From JAZKFT01 sp040386335 (lineage in GTDB: Bacteria; Bacteroidota; Bacteroidia; Chitinophagales; Chitinophagaceae), in contig JAZKFT010000005.1 of assembly GCA_040386335.1 (NCBI GenBank), positions 150,845-214,844 of the forward strand: 64,000 bases of DNA. The letters are read 5' to 3'. The notes beneath the pieces are model-generated. The model was not told where the DNA came from. It saw only the letters and a list, made by a program, of their open reading frames with translations, and searched no databases. Below, one piece after another: positions 56,217-64,000 of the stretch; within the stretch, counting starts at the first letter, position 1; the number at the start of each line of letters is the position of its first letter. The translations under genes and the position numbers were made by a program.

Positions 56217-59200
56217 ATGATTTATCGAATCGGACTGTGTAACACAAAACAACCACGGCCAACCAATAGTCTAACACAGCATTTTGTCGCGCTGAAATTA
56301 GCAATCCTTTCAGCCATATTCTTTGGCTTTGGATTTTTATCTAACGCTCAAAGTACCCAGATCGGGTCCTACACTAACCCCGGAACATACAGTTTTACTG
56401 TTCCTGCAGGTGTAACGAGTATCATTATACAAGCCTGGGGTGGTGGTGGTGGAGCAGGCGGTAGTAGTGCTTCAATTGGCGGTGGTGGTGGTGGCGGTGG
56501 TGCTTTTTCCCGTAGCCAATTATCGGTAACTCCAGGCCAAACTTATGAAGTAGTTATTGGCACAGGTGGCCAAATTGGCTTATCGTCTGGCACAGGTAAT
56601 ACAAGTGGCGGGACTGGCGGTGATACCCGTTTTGGCGCCGGAAGTGGTTTAGTACTTGCTAAAGGTGGCTTTGGTGGGGTCAGGGCTAATAGTGGAGGAG
56701 GTGGAGCCTCTGGTGGACAAGCTTCTGCTGGTATTGGTACGTTAAAATTTTCTGGCGGCAGTGGTGGCAGTGGCGGCGATGATGGGGGCGGGGGCGGCGG
56801 CTCATCTGCGGGTACTGCTGTAAACGGTAACAATGGATTTGGTAACGGAGGATTTGGTGGTTCGGCGCCCACTGGTGGCGGAGCTGGCGGAAATGCCTCC
56901 GGTGTCACAAACGGAAGTTCCGGTCAGGCACCAGGTGGTGGGGGTGGTGGTTCGGATGACGTAAGCAGCTCTTCCGGTAATGGCGCCGGTGGAGCCGGTG
57001 GTCGCATGATCATAGAATGCGCTAATATCGTCGGTACTCCTGTATTTAACCTGGGTGCTACTTCTACCCGTTGCCAGGGTGCAGGTACCGTAACCTACAC
57101 GGCTACCGCCAGTAATACTACAAATATTACTTATTCTTTAAATGCTTCCAGCATTAGTGCCGGAAATACTATAAACACGTCAACAGGTGCGGTAACCTAT
57201 GTAGCGGGATATACAGGTACCGCAATTATTACCGCCACTGCTACAGGCTGTGGAGGCCAGAAAACGGCTACGCATACAGTGACTATGACTCCATTTGTCG
57301 CTACACCTGTATTTGCATTGGGTGCTACGAGTAACAGGTGTATAGGTGCAGGTTCGGTTACGTATACCGCAACGGCTGCTAACAGTACTGGTATTTCTTA
57401 TTCATTAGATGCTACCAGCCTGGGATCCGGCAATTCGATCAATACAAGTACGGGCCAGGTAACTTATACTAATAACTGGAGTGGTACTGCTACAATTACT
57501 GCAACTGCAACAGGATGTGGTAGTCCCGCAAGTGCTACCCACCAGGTAACAGCTGGAAAAATTATTGCAGTTAATGATTCTTATGACGCCTTGATCGGCG
57601 TTCCATTGACATTTAATGTATTGGCAAATGACTTGTGTAATATCAATCCTTCCACGGTTACCATTACGCAGCAGCCATCAGCTGGCTTCCTGCAGGTGGG
57701 TGCCAACGGATCAATTACCTATGTTGTAATCGGAACTTTTACGGGAATTGATCAATTTAAATACCAGGTATGTTCTAACCCCCCGGTAGAATGTAAAGAG
57801 GCTACGGTGTCCATATCAGTAACAGATGGCGTTGGAAACGCTTGTGCTGAAGCAAACAAGAGTGCCGTATACTACCTCCCATTTCCTGAAAATAATACAC
57901 AGTTAAGACAAAGTTTATTGAGCGCAGCAAGTGCTAATAATCTTTCCACCAACGCCAGGACGATTGTAAGTATTGCCATTCCATACCCTGGTACAATTAT
58001 TCGCTACGACCATTGGGAAGACGGGTATGAAGCAGATATTGAGAATTCAAACCAATCAACCACCCTGGTTTGGGGGGATGCCGACCTGACGAATGGCGTA
58101 GCCCCTGGCTACCCTACCGATCTGATACCTGCGGGTGGTAAGATTGTTATTGACAATTCGTTCCCATGGAGCAGACCTACCAGTACCATTGTGTTTGATG
58201 GTAAGGATAAGATATTTTCGAGCGCTGCAATTACTGTTTCCAAAGTGTCGGGTGATGCCGGAATTGTAGATGGAACAACCGCGCTTTTCGACGTTCAAAC
58301 TGTAAAAACCAATGTTTCCGATGTGACGCGTTTCGGACAGTTCTTTGTGTTGCCATTTGGTGAGAATGTGACCTTAAACAGCACATCTGCATTCAGGTAT
58401 GCAGGTTTATTTGCAAGAGCGGAGGAAAACGGTACCATTATCACAGTGGATTTAGATGGTAATGGCACTATCGATGTTACTTCTCCAACCATTAACCAGG
58501 GGCAAGTATGGTTTTACAACGGTACAGGCAGTACGCCGGGTGTGGCAACTGACATAAACACATCAATAGATATTAAAGCCGGAGCGAAGGTGTATGCCAA
58601 TAAAAATGTTGGTTTAGACCTGGTATTTGGTGGAATCGATACCTACGGCACCAGGAATATCCCGATATTACCAGGTCAATTCTATGGGAGTACTTATTAC
58701 TCGCCGGTTTATTCTACCGATGCAGCTGCTCCAGTTTACGCTTTTTTTGTAAATCCCAACACAACTGCCATTACCGTCAACTGGTCAAGAGCAGTTGGTA
58801 GCCCTCTTACAGGTTCTTTTAACGTGGCTGCCAACAACGGCATCAGCGTTTTTAATATGAATACCGCCTCCGGAATGAAGTTTCAAAGCACAGGCGGCAA
58901 AGCATTTACTGCGGTCAGTGTTGTGGACGGCGATGCCGCCGGCGCTGATTTTGACTGGGCTTTTAACATGATTCCGGAGCAGCGCCTTACTAGTTTTGCT
59001 TCGATCGCCTGGGCGCCCGGATCCTCTAATAATTCGGCGAATTATAACCCCATTTGGGTTACCCCCTCACAGGCTACTACCATTTATGTAAAATATAATG
59101 GTAATATACTGGCCGGGCCAAATACCAGTCCCTGCGGAGCAAAATATGATGTTTCCTATACGCTGTCGGCACTACAATCTCAACTAATTGCTGATCCGGA

Positions 59201-62200
59201 CAATGACAACTCAGGCCTAGCCGTATGGAGCTGTAATGATATACCCATGGCTGCCGTTTGGGGACAAAGACCCTTTGGTGGTACACCCACATTTACACCT
59301 GCAATCGATGTAGGCTATACTATGGAGCCAAAATGCCTGGGAGCGTTGGTTTTTGCCAATGACGAAAGGAGGGTAACACCTCAAAACACACCAATCCTGA
59401 TTGATGTTCCCGCCAATGACGCTGCCTACCTGACCACGCTCAATTTAAACAGTGTAACAATAACCACCCAGCCGGCTAATGGAACTGTATCAATAGGAGC
59501 AAATGGCCAGGTAACTTACACCCCAAAACCCGGCTTTACAGGGGAGGATGAGTTTAAGTATACTATTTGCGGGCAGGCTCCCGATAATTTTAACTGCGAT
59601 GAAGCAACTGTTTATATAAGAGTGCCCTGTCTGTATACGCCTGGGTTCACTTCAATTGCAGGATCTACATTTACAGATATCAATCTGAATGGGGTGGCTA
59701 ATAACGGCGAAATCGGCGTTGGTAGCATTAATGTGGAATTGTATGAGGACCTGGATGGCGATGGTGTATTGGATGCCGGTGAACCGCTGCTACAAACCCA
59801 GCCTACTGCCACAGGAGCAAACATTGGTAAATACCAATTTGACTTCCAGTCAGCCTTCACTTATATCGATAATTTCAATACAAATGGAAGCGCCACCGGT
59901 ACCAATGGTACACAAAACTGGAGCGCTGCGCCATGGACAAAAATTGTTGATGCTGGTAATTTCTCCAGTAACAATATCCAGGTAATATTAAACCAATTGC
60001 AAATCCAGGGGAATGCCCTTGCCACCCAGGCAGGTGCACAGCGCACTGCAAATATGGCTGGTGCAGCTACTGCCTCGCTATCATTTAGTTATAACAAGAC
60101 AGTGTTCAGTTCTGCAACAACAGACTTTGTGGATGTCCAGGTGGCAAGCTCTGCCAGCGGACCGTGGACAACATTGGTAAGATATTCAGGTACAGCCGAT
60201 GCAACAGGCAGTGCGACCTTTATCGTTCCACCGGCATTGCTATCGGCTACCACTACCATAAGGTTTATCGAGTCAGACAACTCAAACTTCGCCACCACAG
60301 AAAGGGTGTTGTTTGATGATGTTAATATTACTTATGAATATAATAAAAAGTACCTGGTAAAATTAGCTTCACCTATACCAAATGGATGGACGCTTACCAG
60401 CTCTCCTGCAGTGATTTCGCTTGCTCCAATTGGCTCGCCGGATGGCTTCTGCGGCAAAAATTTTGGATTGGCCAAGGCTGATTTACAGGTCGTGAAGCAG
60501 GTGGATAACTCAACCCCTGTTGTAGGCCAGAACGTGGTATTCACAATCGCAGTGACTAACAATGGTCCAAATGACGCACCTGCAGTTGTTGTATCAGATG
60601 CTTTAACCACTGGATTCACTTATGTGTCTGACAATGGCGGCGGTGCTTATAACCAGGCTACAGGTGTTTGGACTATTGGTGCCCTTGCATTAAATGCCTC
60701 AGCCACGCTTCAAATTACAGCTAAGGTGAAAGTAGCGGGCGTATTCACCAATACAGCTACCGTTAGCTCAGGCCTTTCCGATGGTAACACGGCGAATAAT
60801 ACCTCAATAGTTACGCTAAGCCCTGTGTGGCCCCTGGTAGCTGTTAATGATGAAAACAGTACCTGGGCTGGTTTTCCGGTAACGGGAAATGTACTACCCA
60901 ATGACTTTTCACAACAGGATTTCGCTTTTAGTTTTAGCAGTTTTACGGATGCAGTTGGAACTCCGATTTCAAGCGGAAGCGTTGTTGGCGGGGTTAACAG
61001 TGCAGGTGTCCCCGTGGCAAATGCAGGAACACTAACCTTCGATGCCAACGGCAACTATACCTTTACCCCGGCACCTGGATTTATAGGTACTGTTAGCATA
61101 CCGTATAAAATATGCTACCTGGCTTACGCAACAAGTTGCTCAACTGCTGACCTGGATATAACAGTTTCTGAATTACCCTATAACGGTAATAGCGTCATAG
61201 CAAATAACGATGAATATTTTAGTCATGGCAGCGCTGTATCTGGTGATACACGCGTAAACGATTCAGATCCCCAGGGACATAGTTTTACAGTAACCAGCTA
61301 CCGTTACGACAGTAATGGCGATGGTGTACCAGATGCAACTGGCTCGTTAGGCAGTGCAGTAAATATAGGCGGGGTGGATTTTGCGGGTACCCCGGTTACC
61401 AATGCAGGTAGCCTGACCTTTAACAGTAATGGTACTTTCAACTTTGTACCTGTACCTGGCTTTATTGGAACAGTGGATGTATTGTATAATATATGCGATG
61501 TTGCAAGTCCGCAAGCATGCACACCCGCTATCGTAACGATTACGGTGTTGCCCAATCAAAACGGAGCCGCTAATGACGCACCAATTGCCGGCGATGATTT
61601 TAGCTACACTAAAATTAATAAAACGGTCAATGGGAATTTTATAACAAATGATATTGACCTGAACGCCAATCCGGTAAGGCTGAATGGAACCACCATTAAT
61701 ACGGCAGGAGCTGCCACCAGCATTACGACCCTTGCCACAGCAAAAGGTGGTACAGTAGAATTTTTTGCCAACGGCACTTACAAGTACACGCCTCCTGCAG
61801 GTTATGTTGGTCCTGATAACGTAGTATATGAGATTTGTGATGTAACCGCCATAGCACCACAACCATTGTGTGCCAATGCAACGATCCACATGTTGGTTGG
61901 ATCCGACAATACTACGCATGCAGTAAATGACCAGAACAACACATGGGTAGATGTACCAGTAGGGGGAAGCGTTATTATAAACGATTTCGACCTGGAAGGT
62001 CATACCCAAACATTCACCAACTTCCTGAATTCAGGTGGCACGCCTATTAGTTCTGGTGCTGTAGTTAGCGGTGTAGATCGCAATGGCAGCCCTGTTGCTA
62101 ATGCAGGCACACTCACTTTCGATGCCAGTGGCAATTATGTATTCACACCGGCTGCCGGTTTTACAGGAGATATTAAAGTTCCGTACGTTATATGCGACAA

Positions 62201-64000
62201 TGGATACCTGCCGGTCTGTGATCAGGCCTTGCTGACGATTACTGTGTCGCCAATGCCATATAGTCAAAACAGCGTGATAGCTAACAACGACGCATATTTC
62301 ACATTTAACACACCCATTAGCGGTAATTTGGTGCTAAACGATGCAGACCCACAGGCTAATAGTTTTGCGGTAACCAGTTTCCGTTTTGACAGCAATGGCG
62401 ATGGAACTCCGGATGCAGCAGGTACATTGGCCAGTCCGGTAAATGTAGGTGGTGTGGATGCTTCTGGCATCCCTGTAGCCAATGCTGGCAGCCTAACCCT
62501 TAACGCCAATGGCACATTTACTTTTGTACCTGTGGTGGGTTTTATCGGAACTGCAGATCTTGAATATACTATTTGCGATAATGCAGCGATACCATCCTGT
62601 GATAAAGCAATCGTTACACTTACAGTGCTTCCTGACCAAAATGGCGCGGCCAATAACACGCCAATACCAGGAGATGATTTTACATACACCAATGTTAATA
62701 CGCCTGCAACAGGCAATTTCGCCGGAAACGATAAGGATCCGAATGGTAACCCGATAAGTGTAAATGGAATCACCATCAACACTGGCGGACCTGCTACAAG
62801 TATCACTGTCCTCACCACTGAGCACGGTGGTACAGTAGAAATGTTTGCCAACGGAAGCTACTTATATACACCAACTTCAGGCTACCAGGGGCCGGATAAG
62901 GTTGTGTACGTTATATGTGATGTAACAGTGGTAGCACCGCAGCCACTATGTGCCGATGCCACCATATACTTATTGGTGGGTACAACTATCAGACCTACAG
63001 TAACTGTATCCGGAAATGTGTGGAACGATGTAAACGGCAATGCGGTAAACGGCGGAGAAAGCCCCATCACCAGCGGTGTTTGGGTAAATTTGGTAGACCC
63101 TGCCACGAATGATGTGATCCAAAGTGTACAGGCAGATATTAGCGGGAATTACAGTTTCCCTGGTGTTTGGCAAAACACGGGTTACAATATTATATTAAGT
63201 AATCTGAATCAAACCGGCAACCTCAACCTAACGGCCAGTGTGCTGCCACCAGGTTTTGTAAACACCGGTACCAACCTCAGCGGTATCGCCAACACTTCGA
63301 ACCAAACCGGTGTGATCGCGATAACTACGGGCACCATCGCGTTGACCAATCAGAACTTTGGCATCGAGCAACCGCCAACAGCAGGAAGTGGTAGCAATAA
63401 CGGTGGTACAAACCCCGGAGGCGCGATCCAGGTTGTAGTACCTGCCAATACATTTACCAATACTGCCTTCAGCATTGACCCAACTTTGGTTACTGCCATC
63501 CGCCTTACTGTTTTCCCAACAGGAGCCACCACAATTGTTATTGGCGGTGTGAGCTACCCTACGCTTACAGCCATACAGGCAGCATATCCCAATGGTATCC
63601 CAACAGATCCTACCGGAGCACCGGTACCATCGATCACGGTGGATCCAACCCAAACCGGCAATACAAGCGTTACGATTTCATTCAAAGCTGTGGATGCTGC
63701 CGGCCAGTTAAGCAGCAATACAGGCACTGCGGTATTGAACTTCACCGCCCCCACTACGATTTCAGGTAATGTATGGAATGATGTAAACGGCAACGCTATC
63801 AATAGCAGTGAAACTGCCATCACCAGTGGTGTATGGGTAAATTTAGTTAATCCTGCCACCAATGATGTGATACAGAGTGTACAGGTAGATGGAAGTGGTA
63901 ACTATAGCTTTAGCGGTTTACCACAAAACACCGGTTTCAATATCATATTAAGTAGCTCGAACGAAACCGGCAATTTGAATTTAACCGGAAGTACACTGCC
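56217..64000 (+). CDS. Giant Gly-rich/Ig-repeat surface protein, 3' end outside window
   Basis: The frame opens at the ATG at 56217 and stays open to the window end, 2594 codons. A signal peptide after a basic leader ends FLSNAQ near residue 45. Order seen: a Gly-rich domain (56.43-57.01 kb, tracts of five to eight Gly); two copies of an 84-residue Ig-like unit (57.04-57.55); a VNDSYD Ig-like unit; a conserved region with RYDHWEDGYEADIE (57.84-59.3); another Ig unit; an SdrD B-like unit (59.64-59.86); a beta-sandwich region; a DUF11 unit (60.47-60.82); two 360-residue three-module super-repeats (60.84-62.99); and two SdrD B-like units 753 bases apart (63.006, 63.759). It is probably an adhesin or matrix protein secreted by type IX; the sorting domain would lie beyond the window. 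Confidence 0.9.
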   Translation, partial: MIYRIGLCNTKQPRPTNSLTQHFVALKLAILSAIFFGFGFLSNAQSTQIGSYTNPGTYSFTVPAGVTSIIIQAWGGGGGAGGSSASIGGGGGGGGAFSRSQLSVTPGQTYEVVIGTGGQIGLSSGTGNTSGGTGGDTRFGAGSGLVLAKGGFGGVRANSGGGGASGGQASAGIGTLKFSGGSGGSGGDDGGGGGGSSAGTAVNGNNGFGNGGFGGSAPTGGGAGGNASGVTNGSSGQAPGGGGGGSDDVSSSSGNGAGGAGGRMIIECANIVGTPVFNLGATSTRCQGAGTVTYTATASNTTNITYSLNASSISAGNTINTSTGAVTYVAGYTGTAIITATATGCGGQKTATHTVTMTPFVATPVFALGATSNRCIGAGSVTYTATAANSTGISYSLDATSLGSGNSINTSTGQVTYTNNWSGTATITATATGCGSPASATHQVTAGKIIAVNDSYDALIGVPLTFNVLANDLCNINPSTVTITQQPSAGFLQVGANGSITYVVIGTFTGIDQFKYQVCSNPPVECKEATVSISVTDGVGNACAEANKSAVYYLPFPENNTQLRQSLLSAASANNLSTNARTIVSIAIPYPGTIIRYDHWEDGYEADIENSNQSTTLVWGDADLTNGVAPGYPTDLIPAGGKIVIDNSFPWSRPTSTIVFDGKDKIFSSAAITVSKVSGDAGIVDGTTALFDVQTVKTNVSDVTRFGQFFVLPFGENVTLNSTSAFRYAGLFARAEENGTIITVDLDGNGTIDVTSPTINQGQVWFYNGTGSTPGVATDINTSIDIKAGAKVYANKNVGLDLVFGGIDTYGTRNIPILPGQFYGSTYYSPVYSTDAAAPVYAFFVNPNTTAITVNWSRAVGSPLTGSFNVAANNGISVFNMNTASGMKFQSTGGKAFTAVSVVDGDAAGADFDWAFNMIPEQRLTSFASIAWAPGSSNNSANYNPIWVTPSQATTIYVKYNGNILAGPNTSPCGAKYDVSYTLSALQSQLIADPDNDNSGLAVWSCNDIPMAAVWGQRPFGGTPTFTPAIDVGYTMEPKCLGALVFANDERRVTPQNTPILIDVPANDAAYLTTLNLNSVTITTQPANGTVSIGANGQVTYTPKPGFTGEDEFKYTICGQAPDNFNCDEATVYIRVPCLYTPGFTSIAGSTFTDINLNGVANNGEIGVGSINVELYEDLDGDGVLDAGEPLLQTQPTATGANIGKYQFDFQSAFTYIDNFNTNGSATGTNGTQNWSAAPWTKIVDAGNFSSNNIQVILNQLQIQGNALATQAGAQRTANMAGAATASLSFSYNKTVFSSATTDFVDVQVASSASGPWTTLVRYSGTADATGSATFIVPPALLSATTTIRFIESDNSNFATTERVLFDDVNITYEYNKKYLVKLASPIPNGWTLTSSPAVISLAPIGSPDGFCGKNFGLAKADLQVVKQVDNSTPVVGQNVVFTIAVTNNGPNDAPAVVVSDALTTGFTYVSDNGGGAYNQATGVWTIGALALNASATLQITAKVKVAGVFTNTATVSSGLSDGNTANNTSIVTLSPVWPLVAVNDENSTWAGFPVTGNVLPNDFSQQDFAFSFSSFTDAVGTPISSGSVVGGVNSAGVPVANAGTLTFDANGNYTFTPAPGFIGTVSIPYKICYLAYATSCSTADLDITVSELPYNGNSVIANNDEYFSHGSAVSGDTRVNDSDPQGHSFTVTSYRYDSNGDGVPDATGSLGSAVNIGGVDFAGTPVTNAGSLTFNSNGTFNFVPVPGFIGTVDVLYNICDVASPQACTPAIVTITVLPNQNGAANDAPIAGDDFSYTKINKTVNGNFITNDIDLNANPVRLNGTTINTAGAATSITTLATAKGGTVEFFANGTYKYTPPAGYVGPDNVVYEICDVTAIAPQPLCANATIHMLVGSDNTTHAVNDQNNTWVDVPVGGSVIINDFDLEGHTQTFTNFLNSGGTPISSGAVVSGVDRNGSPVANAGTLTFDASGNYVFTPAAGFTGDIKVPYVICDNGYLPVCDQALLTITVSPMPYSQNSVIANNDAYFTFNTPISGNLVLNDADPQANSFAVTSFRFDSNGDGTPDAAGTLASPVNVGGVDASGIPVANAGSLTLNANGTFTFVPVVGFIGTADLEYTICDNAAIPSCDKAIVTLTVLPDQNGAANNTPIPGDDFTYTNVNTPATGNFAGNDKDPNGNPISVNGITINTGGPATSITVLTTEHGGTVEMFANGSYLYTPTSGYQGPDKVVYVICDVTVVAPQPLCADATIYLLVGTTIRPTVTVSGNVWNDVNGNAVNGGESPITSGVWVNLVDPATNDVIQSVQADISGNYSFPGVWQNTGYNIILSNLNQTGNLNLTASVLPPGFVNTGTNLSGIANTSNQTGVIAITTGTIALTNQNFGIEQPPTAGSGSNNGGTNPGGAIQVVVPANTFTNTAFSIDPTLVTAIRLTVFPTGATTIVIGGVSYPTLTAIQAAYPNGIPTDPTGAPVPSITVDPTQTGNTSVTISFKAVDAAGQLSSNTGTAVLNFTAPTTISGNVWNDVNGNAINSSETAITSGVWVNLVNPATNDVIQSVQVDGSGNYSFSGLPQNTGFNIILSSSNETGNLNLTGSTL
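60838..62993 (+). repeat. Two 1080-base tandem super-repeats inside the giant protein gene
   Basis: Landmarks repeat with a period of exactly 1080 bases, for example NSVIANNDEYF at 61188 and NSVIANNDAYF at 62268. Each period contains three Ig-like units: one with GTPISSG and VANAGTLTFDA, one with SNGDGxPDA and VxNAGSLT, and one with TxGNFxxND and GGTVExFANGxYxYTP. Copies are clearly diverged at DNA level. Confidence 0.85.
63006..64000 (+). repeat. 753-base repeat of an SdrD B-like module
   Basis: SGNVWNDVNGNAVNGGE at 63006 recurs as SGNVWNDVNGNAINSSE at 63759, followed in both by ITSGVWVNL and PATNDVIQSVQ. The second copy runs off the window, so more copies are likely. Confidence 0.85.

Noticed and set aside
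56543..56908. Minus-strand open frame of 121 codons, very rich in Pro.
   Set aside because: It is the antisense of the Gly-rich tract of the giant protein; low-complexity GGT/GGC runs read as Pro-rich on the other strand.
1..64000. CRISPR arrays, tRNA or rRNA genes, intact insertion sequences.
   Set aside because: No regular spacer-repeat pattern, cloverleaf-like segment, rRNA motif or transposase was seen on reading both strands.

Overview
The window looks like a chromosomal segment of a Bacteroidota bacterium, most likely of the Chitinophagaceae/Sphingobacteria type. The signs are two SusC/SusD pairs, type IX secretion (T9SS) C-terminal sorting domains, TAnnTTTG-type promoters, DUF3857 proteins and large Ig-repeat surface proteins. 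The family assignment is inference from style, not from a marker gene.

Region 1 (1-11.1 kb) is the distal part of a pectin/rhamnogalacturonan utilisation locus: the end of a SusC porin, its SusD lipoprotein, two tandem PL1-like lyases (the second a 1944-residue T9SS cargo) and a GH105 unsaturated glucuronyl/rhamnogalacturonyl hydrolase. Good intrinsic terminators divide it into units. Region 2 (11.3-12.7 kb) holds two decayed genes, a KilA-N fragment and a frameshifted RhuM-family gene.

Region 3 (12.8-39.6 kb) is the centrepiece, a nearly complete sialoglycan utilisation locus. An FCD/GntR regulator faces a nine-gene, same-strand run: SusC, SusD, sialate lyase (NanA), sialate mutarotase (NanM), MFS sialate transporter (NanT), AGE-type 2-epimerase, sialate O-acetylesterase, GH33 sialidase and an SGNH-GH20 fusion. 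A second block has a FucP-like MFS transporter, a GH35 beta-galactosidase, a divergent LacI regulator, an Asp-box/PKD protein, a GH109-type enzyme and an N-acetylhexosamine-kinase-like protein. Together they would de-acetylate, desialylate and degalactosylate host-type glycans, remove HexNAc, import the products and convert Neu5Ac to ManNAc and then GlcNAc. Perfect palindromes next to each regulator are candidate operators.

Region 4 (39.8-52.6 kb) is mixed: a secreted subtilase with a propeller-like insertion, two DUF3857/transglutaminase-fold proteins (one lacking catalytic residues) with the relic of a third copy between them, a TraB/GumN lipoprotein, a small membrane protein, an unpaired antitoxin-like protein and purB.

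Region 5 (52.8-64 kb) is a NarL-type response regulator and TPR histidine kinase, followed by the first 2594 codons of a giant Gly-rich/Ig-repeat surface protein that runs off the window. I saw no tRNA, rRNA, CRISPR array or intact insertion sequence.
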